The notes: generated by a model not told the origin, from the sequence alone. Shown: positions 17,395 to 28,789, counted from the stretch's first letter. The stretch is DNA of 64,000 bases from Aeromonas lacus (GCF_000764665.1 NZ_JRGM01000130.1:1-64000), one strand, 5' to 3'. Translations and numbers: made by a program.

Positions 17395-18186
17395 TCAGGG
17401 ATAGAGAGTCTGCCGCGCACCACTTGTCAGCGGTGCCGGCAGCTGCCAGCGTGCCCTGATTTGCTCGAATTTCCCCTTCCGCTCCAGCTTGTCCAGAATC
17501 TGGTCAAAGGCGGCCAGCTGCGCCTCGTTCATCCTCGTTTTGTTGAAGCCCACCTGATAGTTGGCCTGATGGGTTATCTGCAGGGGTCGGATATCCTGAT
17601 GGCTGCCGCTCGCCAGGTGGTAACGGGCCACATCCACATTGGAGAAATAGAGCTGGTAGCGGCTGCTTCGTGTCAGCTTTTGCAGGCTGCGGATCGAGTC
17701 CGTGGTATTGAGCCGGATATGGAGTGGCACATTTCCCTGCTGCTGCAAGCGGCGATCCAGCTCCTCCAGTAGATACTGGCTGAACGAGTTGCGGGTGACC
17801 CCGACGATGGCGCCGGAGAGCGCCTCGCGGGTCAGTGCCGGTTCAGGGGATTCGGAGTGGACGAAAAATCCCCAGCTGGCGGCGCCGAGGGGGTGGGAAA
17901 AACGCAGGCTTTGCTCCCGTTTCGGACTTCGGGCGAGCGGAAACATGCCGTCCAGCTCGCCCACCTCCAATAGCTTTCGTGCCCTGAGGTTGGGGAGCTG
18001 GGTGATGGTGCAGCCGTCAGGCCACTCATGACAGACGGCATCGACCATCTCCACATAGGCACCGACCAGATGCTTGCTCTGGTCTGTGAAGCTGTAGGGG
18101 GGAAACTCCTGTACCGCCAGCTGGAGCGGTCTGGCATGGGGGGCGAGGCTGACAAGTAGAGCGAGAAGAGCGAACGGGTGGCGCAT
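17395..18186 (-). CDS. Periplasmic solute-binding protein, family 3 type
   Basis: This 263-residue exported protein resembles the amino-acid-type (SBP_bac_3) extracellular solute-binding fold. A signal peptide (about 1-20) precedes LQLAVQEFPPYSFTDQSK, typical of the fold's first strand. A second landmark is LPNLRARKLLEVGELDGMFPLARSPKREQ. No ABC permease or ATPase of the amino-acid class is adjacent. The downstream end of the peptide importer lies upstream, but that transporter class uses family-5 binding proteins. Stand-alone proteins of this kind are common in Aeromonas, Vibrio and Shewanella and their ligands are mostly unknown. Confidence 0.82.
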   Translation of the reverse strand: MRHPFALLALLVSLAPHARPLQLAVQEFPPYSFTDQSKHLVGAYVEMVDAVCHEWPDGCTITQLPNLRARKLLEVGELDGMFPLARSPKREQSLRFSHPLGAASWGFFVHSESPEPALTREALSGAIVGVTRNSFSQYLLEELDRRLQQQGNVPLHIRLNTTDSIRSLQKLTRSSRYQLYFSNVDVARYHLASGSHQDIRPLQITHQANYQVGFNKTRMNEAQLAAFDQILDKLERKGKFEQIRARWQLPAPLTSGARQTLYP

Positions 18187-18229
18187 CGTGGAGCCCCGGG
18201 TTGCTGTGACTTGCCTTGAGTATGACGGG

Positions 18230-18260
18230 GATCCCGGCGCCGTGTGGCGGGGCCGGGATC
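18230..18260. other. GC-rich hairpin after the peptide-importer operon
   Basis: GATCCCGGC and GCCGGGATC form a nine-base stem with a 13-base loop, just past the stop codon of the last importer gene. There is no T-run on the minus strand, so termination is uncertain. Confidence 0.4.
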
Positions 18261-18271
18261 TCGCCGGCCTG

Positions 18272-19258
18272 TCAGCCTTGTTCCGGTTCGGGTGTCGCCA
18301 GAGGCAGATGGCACGCCACCAGATGACTGCTCTCATCCTTCCCTTCGAGGGTTGGCGCCACGTTTTTGCAGTGCTCCGTAGCATGGGGGCAGCGCGGATG
18401 GAAATGGCAGCCGGCAGGAGGGGTGATGGGGGAGGGGACATCGCCGGTCAGCAGAATGCGCTGGCTGCGCCGGCGTGGATCTGGCACCGGAATGGCCGAG
18501 ATGAGTGCTTGGGTATAGGGGTGGCGCGGCGCCAGATAGAGCGATTGGGCATCCGCCAGTTCGACGATCCTTCCTAAATACATCACCGCAATGCGATCCG
18601 AGATATGTTTCACCACCGACAGGTCGTGGGCAATGAAGATGATGGCGAGCTGCATCTCCTGCTGCAGGGTGAGCAGCAGGTTGATGATTTGCGACTGCAC
18701 CGAGACATCGAGAGCCGAGACCGCCTCGTCACAGATCAGCAGCTTGGGGCGCAGTGCAATGGCGCGGGCGATACCGATGCGCTGGCGCTGGCCGCCGGAA
18801 AACTCGTGGGGATAGCGATCCCGCGCGCTGGTGGGCAGCCCCACCTTGGCCAGCAGCTCATCGACCCGGATGCGGCGCTCTTGCGCACTCCCCTTGCCGT
18901 GGATGATGAAGGGCTCCTCCAGAATTTGCCCCACAGTGTGGCGGCTGTTGAGGGATTCTGCGGGATCCTGAAACACCATCTGCATCTCCTGACGCAGGGA
19001 TCGCATCTCGCGAGGGCTGAGGCGGGTGATATCGCGCCCCTCGAAGGTGATGGTGCCGCCGTTCGGCTCGAACAGCTTGAGCAGGGTGCGCCCCAGCGTC
19101 GATTTGCCGCAGCCCGATTCGCCCACCAGCCCCAGCGTCTCTCCCTGCTTGAGGTCGAAGCTGATGTCATCCACCGCGTGCACCGTGTAGCCCCTGCGCA
19201 GCAGGCCGCCGAGGCGAAAGTGCTGGGTCAGCCCCCTTACCGATAACAGCGTGCTCAT
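18272..19258 (-). CDS. Peptide ABC transporter ATP-binding protein (OppF/DppF-like)
   Basis: This 328-residue cytoplasmic ATPase has Walker [10 protein letters not shown], signature FSGGQRQR and Walker B LLICDEAVSALD. The C-terminal oligopeptide-transporter extension contains CHFHPRCPHATEHC, a cysteine-rich motif; in related ATPases it forms an iron-sulfur or zinc site. Its start codon overlaps the stop codon of the preceding ATPase (ATGA). Together with that ATPase it replaces the single fused ATPase (YejF) of the E. coli Yej system. Walker B has Glu-Ala (DEAVSA) where DEPTSA is usual. Confidence 0.93.
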   Translation of the reverse strand: MSTLLSVRGLTQHFRLGGLLRRGYTVHAVDDISFDLKQGETLGLVGESGCGKSTLGRTLLKLFEPNGGTITFEGRDITRLSPREMRSLRQEMQMVFQDPAESLNSRHTVGQILEEPFIIHGKGSAQERRIRVDELLAKVGLPTSARDRYPHEFSGGQRQRIGIARAIALRPKLLICDEAVSALDVSVQSQIINLLLTLQQEMQLAIIFIAHDLSVVKHISDRIAVMYLGRIVELADAQSLYLAPRHPYTQALISAIPVPDPRRRSQRILLTGDVPSPITPPAGCHFHPRCPHATEHCKNVAPTLEGKDESSHLVACHLPLATPEPEQG

Positions 19259-20241
19259 GGGGTCAGCTCCTTCCAGTGGTGGCAGGCCACGCCGTGGTGC
19301 GGGGCCAGCTGTTCGACAGCCGGTACTTCGCGGCTGCAGCGGTCGCTGGCGTGGGGGCAGCGGTTGGCGAAGCGGCAGCCGGCCGGCATCTCGTGCAGGG
19401 CAGGCACCTGCCCCCTGATGGTGTTGAGCAGTTGCTTGGGCTGGCCATCAAGGCGCGGGATGGCCCCCAGCAGACCGTGGGTGTAGGGGTGGCGCGGGTT
19501 GGCAAAGAGGGTGTAAACATCGGCCTGCTCCACCGCCCGTCCGGCGTACATCACCACCACTTCGTCGCACAGCTCCGCCACCACGCCAAGGTCGTGGGTG
19601 ATAAAGAGGATGGCCATGCCGGTCTCGGCCTGCAGCCCCTTCATCAGGTCGAGGATCTGGGCCTGAATGGTCACATCCAGCGCCGTGGTCGGCTCGTCGC
19701 AGATGAGCAGATTGGGCTCGCAGGCGAGTGCCATGGCGATCATCACCCGCTGGCGCATGCCGCCGGAGAGGTTGTGGGGATAGACGGCAAAGCGCCGCTC
19801 CGGCTCCGGGATCCCCACCTTCTGCAACATGGCGATGGCGGCCGCCTTGCGCTCGGCCTTGCCGTAGTCGGGGCGGTGCAGGCGGTAGACCTCCATCAGC
19901 TGCTCGCCCACCGTCTGCACCGGGTTCAGCGCGGTCATCGGTTCCTGAAAGATCATCGAGATGCGGTTGCCGCGCACCCTGTGCATCTGCTCGGGAGGGA
20001 GGGCGAGCAGATCCTCCCCCTCAAAATCGATGGTGCCGGCCACCACCCGACCGTGGGGACGGGGCAGCAGCCCCATGATGGCGAGCGCGGTGACGCTCTT
20101 GCCGCAGCCCGATTCGCCGACCAGACCGAGCGTCTGTCCCGGAGCAACGCTGAAGCTGACGCCATCGAGCACCTTGAGCTCGTCCCCGTCGACGGTAAAG
20201 GTGACCTCGAGGTCGCGTACGGTGAGCATGGGGGAGGACAT
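19255..20241 (-). CDS. Peptide ABC transporter ATP-binding protein (OppD/DppD-like)
   Basis: This 328-residue ATPase has Walker [10 protein letters not shown], signature LSGGMRQR and Walker [13 protein letters not shown]. The C-terminal extension holds [14 protein letters not shown], the Cys motif of the Opp/Dpp class. It begins ten bases after the upstream permease gene and overlaps the next ATPase by four bases, so the four importer genes form one operon. The partner permeases are YejB- and YejE-like. Confidence 0.94.
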   Translation of the reverse strand: MSSPMLTVRDLEVTFTVDGDELKVLDGVSFSVAPGQTLGLVGESGCGKSVTALAIMGLLPRPHGRVVAGTIDFEGEDLLALPPEQMHRVRGNRISMIFQEPMTALNPVQTVGEQLMEVYRLHRPDYGKAERKAAAIAMLQKVGIPEPERRFAVYPHNLSGGMRQRVMIAMALACEPNLLICDEPTTALDVTIQAQILDLMKGLQAETGMAILFITHDLGVVAELCDEVVVMYAGRAVEQADVYTLFANPRHPYTHGLLGAIPRLDGQPKQLLNTIRGQVPALHEMPAGCRFANRCPHASDRCSREVPAVEQLAPHHGVACHHWKELTP

Positions 20242-20251
20242 GGCGAAGCTC

Positions 20252-21289
20252 CTACTGATAACGGGTGAAGGGGCGCGGGTCGAATGCCTCGCGGATGGCC
20301 TCGCCGATGAAGGAGACCATGATCAGCACCAGACTCACCGCCGCCACCACCGAGCTGACGATCCAGATGGCGTCGAGGTTGTTGATCCCCTGCGAGAGCA
20401 GCTCCCCCCAGCTCGGGGTCGGCGGTGCAAGGCCAAAACCCAGATAGTCGAGGGCGGTCAGGGTGGAGATGTTGCCCACCACCGAGAAGGGGGCCAGGGT
20501 GACGATCATCATCAGGGTGTTGGGCAGAATGTGGTGGAAGATGATGCGTCCGGTGCTTGCCCCCTGCGCCCGCGCCGCCATCACATAGTCCCGCGCCCGC
20601 TCCTTGTAGGTGAGGGTGCGCATGTACCAGGTGATCCCCATCCAGCCGAACAGCACGTTGATGGCGACAAAGAGGCTGAAGTTGGGCTTGGTGAGCGACA
20701 CCAGGATCATGATGACGTAGAGAAACGGCACCTGTGACCAGATCTCGATAAAGCGCTGCAGAATGAGGTCGAAGCGGCCGCCGAGAAAGCCCATCAGGCA
20801 GCCGACGGTGACGCCGATGGCGTAGCTGGCCACCAGCGCGATAAAGGCGAAACCGATGGCGATGCGAAAGCCGTAGACCAGCCGTGCCAGCACGTCGCGC
20901 CCGCCGGTATCTGTGCCGAAGAAGTGGCGATCGGCGAGGCTGGGGGCATAAGGGGGGTAGGTGTCTTCCTTGAAATCCTGCTCGTAGGGGTTCCATGGCA
21001 CCGGCGGCAGCAGCACCCAATCCCCCTTCTGCTCATGGGCAAAGCGGCTCTTGAGCTGGCGGTAGTTGGTTTCGTAGTCGTAGTCGAAGCCGAAGTGACG
21101 ACCGGGGATCACCGCGCTGTAGGTGGGGAAGTAGAGGGTGCCCTGATAGCTCACCACCAGCGCCCGGCTGTTGACCAGGAGCTCCGCCAGCAGGGAGACC
21201 AGCACCAGCAGGGTAAACAGGATAAAGGAGTAGTAGCCGCGCTTGATCGACTTGAACCGCTTCAGTTTTTTCAGGGTGACCGGGTTCAT
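20252..21289 (-). CDS. Peptide ABC transporter permease, YejE-like
   Basis: This 345-residue inner-membrane permease has an N-terminal membrane helix, a large periplasmic loop (about 45-150, with FGFDYDYETNYRQLK and PPVPWNPYEQDFKEDTYPP) and five C-terminal helices with the EAA-type cytoplasmic loop ARAQGASTGRIIFHHILPN. The long loop with HFFGTDTGGRDVLARLVYG is typical of YejE, the microcin C/peptide permease. The start is two bases after the yejB-like stop codon. The reading frame stays open far upstream inside the preceding gene, but that part is a shadow. Confidence 0.93.
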   Translation of the reverse strand: MNPVTLKKLKRFKSIKRGYYSFILFTLLVLVSLLAELLVNSRALVVSYQGTLYFPTYSAVIPGRHFGFDYDYETNYRQLKSRFAHEQKGDWVLLPPVPWNPYEQDFKEDTYPPYAPSLADRHFFGTDTGGRDVLARLVYGFRIAIGFAFIALVASYAIGVTVGCLMGFLGGRFDLILQRFIEIWSQVPFLYVIMILVSLTKPNFSLFVAINVLFGWMGITWYMRTLTYKERARDYVMAARAQGASTGRIIFHHILPNTLMMIVTLAPFSVVGNISTLTALDYLGFGLAPPTPSWGELLSQGINNLDAIWIVSSVVAAVSLVLIMVSFIGEAIREAFDPRPFTRYQ

Positions 21290-21291
21290 GG

Positions 21292-22317
21292 CTACTCTCC
21301 AAACCGCACGCGGGGATCCACGATGGCAACACAGATGTCGGAGACGATATTGCCCACCAGCATCAGCATGGAGGTGATGGCGAGAATACCCATGACGGTG
21401 GGGTAGTCCCGCTCGACGATCGCCTCGTAACCGAGCAGGCCGATGCCGTCGATGTTGAAGATGGTCTCGATAAGGAAGGAGCCACCGAAGAAGACGGTGA
21501 GCACAGAGCCCAAATGGCTGGCGATGGGGATCAGGCTGTTGCGCATGGCGTGATCGGTGACGGCCCGGCGAAATGGCAGCCCCTTGGCTACCGCGGTACG
21601 CACGTAATCGGCCGACAGGTTCTCCATCAGGCTGTTCTTCATGGTCATGGTGAGGATGGCGAAATCGCCGATGGCGTAGGCGATAAGCGGCAGCAGGGCG
21701 TGGGCGAAGAGGGTACGGATCTGCTCCCAGCTGCTGGTCATCGAGTCGTACTCGTCCCCCGGGAAGCCCCCCATGGGCAGCCACTCCAGATGAAACGCAA
21801 AGACGGTGATGAGAAAGATCCCCACCACGTAGGCGGGCAGGGCATAGGCCATGTAGATAAGCATGGAGCTGAGGGAATCGAAGCGGCTGTTGTGCCTGAG
21901 CGCCTTGGCCACCCCGAGCGGGATGGAGACGGCGTAGCTCAGCACGAAAGTCGCCACGCCGAAGAAGGCGGTGACCGGCAGCCGCTCCTTGATGAGATCC
22001 CATACCGGTTCGTAGTAGCGGGTCGAATCGCCGAGATCGAGCACCGCCAGCTTCTGCAGCCACTCCCAGTAGGCGACCAGCATCGGCTTGTCGAGGCCGT
22101 AGAAGGCCTTGAGCTCCTCGATCTGCTCGTCGGAGAGGGCCTGTGCCCCCTTGCTGCCACCGGAGCGGCCCCCCTCATGTTGCGACACCTGTGCCTGCAT
22201 CAGCATCCGCTCCACCGGCCCGCCCGGTACGAAACGGGTGACGGTAAAGACCAGCAGGGTGATGCCAAGAAAGGTCGGAATGATGAGCAGCGTGCGGCGC
22301 AGCAGATACGACAACAT
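21292..22317 (-). CDS. Peptide ABC transporter permease, YejB-like
   Basis: This 341-residue permease is the first gene of the importer operon. It has an N-terminal helix (MLSYLLRRTLLIIPTFLGITLLVF), a periplasmic segment with an inserted Gly/Ser-rich stretch (EGGRSGGSKGAQ) as in YejB, then five helices. The coupling loop is RTAVAKGLPFRRAVTDHAMRN. Known YejABEF systems import peptides and peptide-nucleotide antibiotics such as microcin C. No family-5 binding protein (YejA) lies upstream or downstream here, so it must be supplied from elsewhere or be absent. Confidence 0.94.
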   Translation of the reverse strand: MLSYLLRRTLLIIPTFLGITLLVFTVTRFVPGGPVERMLMQAQVSQHEGGRSGGSKGAQALSDEQIEELKAFYGLDKPMLVAYWEWLQKLAVLDLGDSTRYYEPVWDLIKERLPVTAFFGVATFVLSYAVSIPLGVAKALRHNSRFDSLSSMLIYMAYALPAYVVGIFLITVFAFHLEWLPMGGFPGDEYDSMTSSWEQIRTLFAHALLPLIAYAIGDFAILTMTMKNSLMENLSADYVRTAVAKGLPFRRAVTDHAMRNSLIPIASHLGSVLTVFFGGSFLIETIFNIDGIGLLGYEAIVERDYPTVMGILAITSMLMLVGNIVSDICVAIVDPRVRFGE

Positions 22318-22446
22318 GGCGAAACCTCGTCCTTGGTGGTTGCTGGCGGCCCCTCATCTCCCTGATTGGCCGCAATGCTTCATTGGTAAACATAAACCCG
22401 AGCCAGATCAATCAAATAATCGCGCCGGGCGGTGCTATGGCTGCGC

Positions 22447-22476
22447 TTTGCACCATTTTGTCGGCCCCGGTGCAAA
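22447..22476. promoter_or_regulatory. Inverted repeat upstream of the peptide importer
   Basis: TTTGCACC and GGTGCAAA form a perfect eight-base dyad with a 14-base spacer, 130 bases before the YejB-like start codon on the minus strand. It looks like an operator or a leader hairpin. No regulator can be named. Confidence 0.4.
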
Positions 22477-22516
22477 TGAGATTGCATCTGCTAGTGAGAC
22501 AAACGTTTTGGTATCC

Positions 22517-22532
22517 GTTTCATGAGTGAAAC
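22517..22532. promoter_or_regulatory. Palindrome GTTTCA-N4-TGAAAC
   Basis: A perfect six-base dyad with a four-base centre (TGAG) lies about 200 bases upstream of the importer and 300 bases upstream of the L,D-transpeptidase gene. It resembles a TetR- or GntR-type operator. Assignment is open. Confidence 0.35.
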
Positions 22533-22834
22533 AATTGGCTTGTGCCTCCCCTGGTCACGGTGCGACCTGGCACTTTCTGCCTGCCCTCCCGATCCTGTTC
22601 ATCCGCCGTTTGGCTGCCTTGTGTCACAGTGGCTTTTGCCAGCTTGAGCGCGATTGCCGCACAAACGACGCTTTTTAACAACAAAAGCGGGACAACAAAG
22701 TTGAAATTTTGGCCGACTCGGGAAAGAATGCGCGCTCGGTTATTGGCGACGTGGTGCAGGTTTACCCGCCACCGGCAGACCGAGGATGAGACGGCCTCCG
22801 GCCCATTTGGTACAGGAAACCACACAGGAATTTT

Positions 22835-23755
22835 ATGAATCCCCTTCGCACTGCCGCTTCGGCGCTTTTTTGCACACTTGCCCTGGTCAGCCAGCAGGCC
22901 GCTGCCGTTGAATACACTCTGCCTGCGGCCAACAGCCGCCTGATCGGCGAGAACCAGGAATACGTGGTGCCCGCGGACAACCGTCCACTGGAGCAGATCG
23001 CCGCTGACTTCCAGCTGGGTCTCACCAACATCATGGAAGCCAACCCGGGCGTTGATCCCTATCTGCCGAAGGCGGGTAGCACCCTGATCATTCCCCATCA
23101 GCTGATCCTGCCCAACGCCCCCCGCGAAGGGATCGTCATCAACGTCGCCGAGATGCGCCTTTACTACTACCCGAAAGGCAAGAACGTGGTGGAAGTGCTG
23201 CCCATCGGCATCGGCCAGCTGGGGGTCAACACCCCGGAGAACTGGATCACCAAGGTAGAGCGCAAGCGTGCCAACCCGACCTGGACCCCGACCGAGAACA
23301 TCCGTCGCCGTTATGCCGCCCAAGGCGTTACCCTGCCTGCGGTATGGCCAGCTGGCCCGGATAACCCCATGGGTCTGCACGCTCTCTACATCGGCAACCT
23401 CTATGCCATCCACGGTACCAACGCCAGTTTCGGCATCGGTCTGCGGGTGAGCAGTGGCTGCGTCCGTCTGCGCGCCGACGACATCAAGTATCTGTTCGAC
23501 AACGTGCCGGTCGGTACCCGCGTCCAGTTCGTCAACCAGCCGGTCAAGACCTCGGTCGAGCCGGATGGCGGCCGCTACATGGAAGTGCACGAGCCGCTGT
23601 CGCGCAACGAGGAGGAGTTCAACTCCACCGCCTCCGTACCGCTCCCGATGACCCCGGCCATCACTCGCTTCATCGCCCACGCCGAGTCGGACTCCAACGT
23701 GGTCAAGCAGGTGCTGGAACAGCGGACCGGCATGCCGACCCGTCTCAATCCCTGA
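22835..23755 (+). CDS. L,D-transpeptidase (ErfK/YbiS/YcfS/YnhG family)
   Basis: This 306-residue periplasmic enzyme of the YkuD family attaches the outer-membrane lipoprotein to peptidoglycan or forms 3-3 cross-links. A signal peptide (1-24, cleavage after QQAAA) precedes a LysM-like murein-binding segment (about 40-90, [21 protein letters not shown]) and the YkuD catalytic domain (about 98-235). The motif [20 protein letters not shown] holds the catalytic His and Cys (near residue 209). The C-terminal 70-residue tail is rich in charged residues. It is a single-gene unit with a strong terminator. Confidence 0.95.
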   Translation: MNPLRTAASALFCTLALVSQQAAAVEYTLPAANSRLIGENQEYVVPADNRPLEQIAADFQLGLTNIMEANPGVDPYLPKAGSTLIIPHQLILPNAPREGIVINVAEMRLYYYPKGKNVVEVLPIGIGQLGVNTPENWITKVERKRANPTWTPTENIRRRYAAQGVTLPAVWPAGPDNPMGLHALYIGNLYAIHGTNASFGIGLRVSSGCVRLRADDIKYLFDNVPVGTRVQFVNQPVKTSVEPDGGRYMEVHEPLSRNEEEFNSTASVPLPMTPAITRFIAHAESDSNVVKQVLEQRTGMPTRLNP

Positions 23756-23800
23756 TTGAACGCTCTGCCAGCGCAGAGGCACTGGCCAGGCAGGCAAAGA

Positions 23801-23829
23801 AAACGGCGACCAGATGGTCGCCGTTTTTT
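23801..23829. terminator. Bidirectional terminator between the L,D-transpeptidase gene and sppA
   Basis: An 11-base stem AAACGGCGACC/GGTCGCCGTTT with loop AGAT is followed by TTT runs on both strands. It serves the two convergent genes. Confidence 0.9.
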
Positions 23830-23849
23830 ATTGCTTCGTGTGCTGCATC

Positions 23850-25694
23850 TTATGGCACGCAGACCGGACAGAAGGCGTAGGTGCCTTGCGGATCGTTGAA
23901 GCGGGTGAGCGGGTCGAGGCTGCGGTTCACCTCGATCAGCGCCTTGCCAAATCCCGCCGGCAGCCAGCTCTGCAGCTGCGGCGCAAGCACCCGGGCACTG
24001 CTGTCAAACAGCTGGCGCAGGAACTTGTCCTTGGTGGACTCCTCCTGCTCGATGGGGGTGACCTGCCACTCCTTGAGGTTGGCCAGATCGGCGGCGGCCT
24101 TGATGGCGTCATTGAGGTTGCCGAACTCGTCAACCAGACCGAGCTCCTTGGCATCCTCGCCAGTCCAGACGCGACCTTCAGCCGCTTTCTCCGCCTCTTC
24201 CAGGCTTAGGCCACGGCCTTTGCTCACCAGACCGACGAAGCGCTGGTAGGTATCCTCGACGCTCAGCTGGATCGCCTGTCCGACATGTTCCGGCAGGGCG
24301 CGGGTCAGGCCGACGCCGACATAGTCGGTGGTGCCAACGCCGTCAGTGTGCACGCCGTACTGGGAGAGTGCCTTGTCGATGGTAGCGAACATGCCGAACA
24401 CCCCGATGGAGCCGGTGAGGGTGGTCGGGGAGGCGAAGATCTTGTCCGCATCGGCAGAGATCCAGTAGCCACCGGAGGCGGCGTAGCTGCCCATGGAGAC
24501 CACCACCGGCTTGCCAGCCTGTTTCAGGGCCAGCAGCTCGGCGCGGATCTGCTCGGCGGCGAAGGCGCTGCCGCCCGGGCTGTCGACCCGCAGGACCACG
24601 GCTTTCACCTTGTCATCGCGGCGAGCATCGGCCAGCAGGTCGGAGAGGGTATCGCCGCCGATGGTGCCGGCAGGCTGGACGCCATCCATGATGGCGCCGC
24701 TGGCGACCACCAGACCCACCTCATCCTTGCCGCTCTGGGGATACTGATCCGGGATGGCGGCCAGATACTCTTTCAGGCCAACCCCTTTCCAGCCGTGGTC
24801 GTCGCTCTCACCCACTTCCTTGATGACCGCCTGGGTCATCTCGTCGCGGGTTGCCAGCTGATCCACCAGCCCGTTGTCGAGGGCGTAGTTGGCGGCGTTG
24901 CCACCGGCCTTGCGCAGCAGCTCGAGGAAGCGATCCTTGCCCGGTGCCACCGCGTCCGGTTCGATTTCGCGCTGCTCGGCCACATCAGCTACATAGGATT
25001 GCCACAGCTGACCCAGCCAGCGCTGGTTCGCCTCTTTGCTCTCGGGGGACATCTCGTCGCGGGTATAGGGCTCGACGAAGGATTTGTAGGTGCCGACCTT
25101 GAACACGTGCGGGGTGATGTTGAGCTTCTCCAGCGCCGACTTGAAGTAGGTCTGGTAGACGCCGAGCCCCTCGATCACTACGGCGCCGCTCTGGTTGAGC
25201 AGCACATGATCGGCGTGGGCGGCCAGCAGGTATTGGCCCTGGGTGTAGAAGTCGGCCATGGCGATAACCGGTTTGCCGCTCTCCTTGAACTCGTCGATGG
25301 CGGCGGTCACCTCCTGCAGCTTGGAGAAGCTGGTGCCCTGCAGCCCTTGCGGCTTGATCACCAGCGCCTTGATGCGATCGTCATCCTTGGCGCTGCGAAT
25401 GGCCCACAGCAGGTCGGAGAGGAGGATCTCGCTCGGCTGCTCGTCGCTGTTGTCCATCTGGCGCAGCAGCTGCGAGGTGGGATCGGTCGTGCTGCGCTGT
25501 TCCACCAGCACGCCGTTGAGGTTGAGGGTCAGAGCGCCCTCGATGGGCGTCTCCGGTGCCTCTTTCTGACCAACGCTGTAGACGATCACCAGCACCAGTG
25601 CGAGAAACAGCAGATTGACCAGCATCAGCCGGGTGAAATTGAGCAGGCGCCACAGCGTGCGGAACAGCCAACCCAGACCTTTGAAGATAGACAT
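23850..25694 (-). CDS. sppA: Signal peptide peptidase SppA, 67-kDa type
   Basis: This 614-residue membrane-anchored serine protease degrades cleaved signal peptides. An N-terminal anchor (about 20-42) precedes two tandem S49 domains, as in E. coli SppA. The catalytic dyad is split: the Lys is in the N-terminal domain (KVGTYKSFVEPYTRDEMS, near 204) and the Ser in the C-terminal domain (VSMGSYAASGGYW, near 403). Both are present. The C-terminus carries an extra CPVC motif (YAFCPVCVP), not typical of E. coli SppA. It has its own promoter region and shares the terminator with the convergent gene. Confidence 0.96.
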   Translation of the reverse strand: MSIFKGLGWLFRTLWRLLNFTRLMLVNLLFLALVLVIVYSVGQKEAPETPIEGALTLNLNGVLVEQRSTTDPTSQLLRQMDNSDEQPSEILLSDLLWAIRSAKDDDRIKALVIKPQGLQGTSFSKLQEVTAAIDEFKESGKPVIAMADFYTQGQYLLAAHADHVLLNQSGAVVIEGLGVYQTYFKSALEKLNITPHVFKVGTYKSFVEPYTRDEMSPESKEANQRWLGQLWQSYVADVAEQREIEPDAVAPGKDRFLELLRKAGGNAANYALDNGLVDQLATRDEMTQAVIKEVGESDDHGWKGVGLKEYLAAIPDQYPQSGKDEVGLVVASGAIMDGVQPAGTIGGDTLSDLLADARRDDKVKAVVLRVDSPGGSAFAAEQIRAELLALKQAGKPVVVSMGSYAASGGYWISADADKIFASPTTLTGSIGVFGMFATIDKALSQYGVHTDGVGTTDYVGVGLTRALPEHVGQAIQLSVEDTYQRFVGLVSKGRGLSLEEAEKAAEGRVWTGEDAKELGLVDEFGNLNDAIKAAADLANLKEWQVTPIEQEESTKDKFLRQLFDSSARVLAPQLQSWLPAGFGKALIEVNRSLDPLTRFNDPQGTYAFCPVCVP

Positions 25695-25825
25695 AGTCGA
25701 GTTATCGCCCTGTTAATGGGTTAAAGAGGGCTCATTATTAACCAGTTGGCCCCCCAATTGCCATTTCCTGCAAAGAGTTACCGCTTAACTTCGTTCAGGG
25801 CACGGCTGTTCGCTGAAAAATCATC

Positions 25826-25839
25826 CAAACAATTGTTTG
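25826..25839. promoter_or_regulatory. Palindromic operator overlapping the fadH promoter
   Basis: CAAACAATTGTTTG is a perfect 14-base palindrome. It has the form CAAAC-N4-GTTTG, like binding sites of PsrA, a TetR-type fatty-acid-degradation regulator of several gammaproteobacteria. It overlaps the -35 hexamer of the promoter below. The match to PsrA is inference. Confidence 0.55.
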
Positions 25840-25865
25840 AAAAAGCATTTTCGATTCTTTACTCT
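25837..25865 (+). promoter_or_regulatory. Promoter of fadH
   Basis: TTGAAA (-35, 25837-25842) and TACTCT (-10, 25860-25865) are 17 bases apart. The start of transcription would be near 25872, about 32 bases before the fadH GTG start. Confidence 0.6.
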
Positions 25866-25867
25866 AG

Positions 25868-27931
<2,064 letters not shown>

Positions 27932-27957
27932 TCTATCCCTGCCATCATGAATGAGAT

Positions 27958-27984
27958 AAACCCCTGAGCCTCAGGGGTTTTCTT
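27958..27984 (+). terminator. Terminator of fadH
   Basis: An eight-base stem ACCCCTGA/TCAGGGGT with a three-base loop is followed by TTTTCTT, 29 bases after the stop codon. Confidence 0.85.
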
Positions 27985-28036
27985 CATTCGGCGCTGTGCT
28001 AAGGTAGCGCCATCATTGCCCAAGAAGGAATTGCCC

Positions 28037-28585
28037 ATGGATGCCCTCACCCTGCTGCTCAACCGCCACTCCTGTGGCCGTCTCGCCGATCCCGCTCCTG
28101 CCGGCGAGGTGCTCGACAATATTTTGAAGGCGGGGCTGCGCGCGCCGGATCACGGCACCCTGACTCCCTGGCAGTTCATTCTGTTTGAGGGGGAGGGCCG
28201 CGAGCGGCTGGGCAAGCTGTTGGCCGAGGCGGCCCGTGCCCGCGGTGAGGATGAAGAGAGCATCAAGAAGTGCAGCGAGGCGCCGCTGCGGGCACCGCTG
28301 GTCATCGCGGTGGCAACCCGTTATCAGGAGCACCCCAAGGTGCCGAAGCTGGAGCAGGAGCTCTCTGCCGGTTGCGCCGTGATGGCGATGCAGATGGCGG
28401 CGCAGGCGCAGGGTTTCAACGGCATCTGGCGCTCCGGCTGGTTTATCTTCGACGAGCAGATCAACAAGGGACTGGGGCTGGCGGCAGAAGATCAGCTGGT
28501 GGGTTTCCTCTACCTCGGCACCCCCATGCTGGAGGCGCGCAAGCTGCGTGAACTGCCTATCGAACAGTTTGTCCGCCACTTCTAG
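28037..28585 (+). CDS. ydjA: YdjA-type nitroreductase
   Basis: This 182-residue FMN-dependent oxidoreductase belongs to the minimal nitroreductase subfamily of E. coli YdjA. FMN-phosphate contacts are in [15 protein letters not shown] at the start and [20 protein letters not shown] follows. The other landmarks are [19 protein letters not shown] and [11 protein letters not shown] strong ribosome-binding site AAGAAGGA precedes the ATG. Physiological substrate is unknown. It has its own terminator. Confidence 0.93.
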   Translation: MDALTLLLNRHSCGRLADPAPAGEVLDNILKAGLRAPDHGTLTPWQFILFEGEGRERLGKLLAEAARARGEDEESIKKCSEAPLRAPLVIAVATRYQEHPKVPKLEQELSAGCAVMAMQMAAQAQGFNGIWRSGWFIFDEQINKGLGLAAEDQLVGFLYLGTPMLEARKLRELPIEQFVRHF

Positions 28586-28613
28586 GTTGCTCGGTAAATA
28601 GTCAAAAAGAGAA

Positions 28614-28640
28614 AGCCCCTCAGCGCAGGGGCTTTTTGTT
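28614..28640 (+). terminator. Terminator of ydjA
   Basis: An AGCCCCT/AGGGGCT stem with loop CAGCGC is followed by TTTTGTTT. Confidence 0.88.
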
Positions 28641-28789
28641 TAACCGTGAATAGTAACCAGAGTGGCGGGAGAAAATAAACGGCTCCAAGGGGGTCGGCAG
28701 GGCGTAGCAGGTAATTATTTAAATAGTGAGATACGCCTCTCAATCCTGGTGTATTTCGCTGTGTAAAACGTTTTCGTATCTATTAATAT

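Larger units (their letters stand above)
22318..22834. other. Divergent intergenic region, 517 bases
   Basis: The region lies between the peptide-importer operon (minus) and the L,D-transpeptidase gene (plus). It holds two inverted repeats, described separately, in the half nearer the importer. The plus-strand ribosome-binding site of the transpeptidase gene, CACAGGA, lies eight bases before its ATG. An open frame on the minus strand runs through part of it, but this is antisense to the transpeptidase gene and not credible. Confidence 0.5.

Noticed and set aside
21290-22063. Long upstream extension of the YejE-like reading frame
   Set aside because: The frame is open through the preceding YejB-like gene, but the protein there is Arg/Gly/His-rich nonsense; the ATG at 21289 gives the proper family N-terminus.
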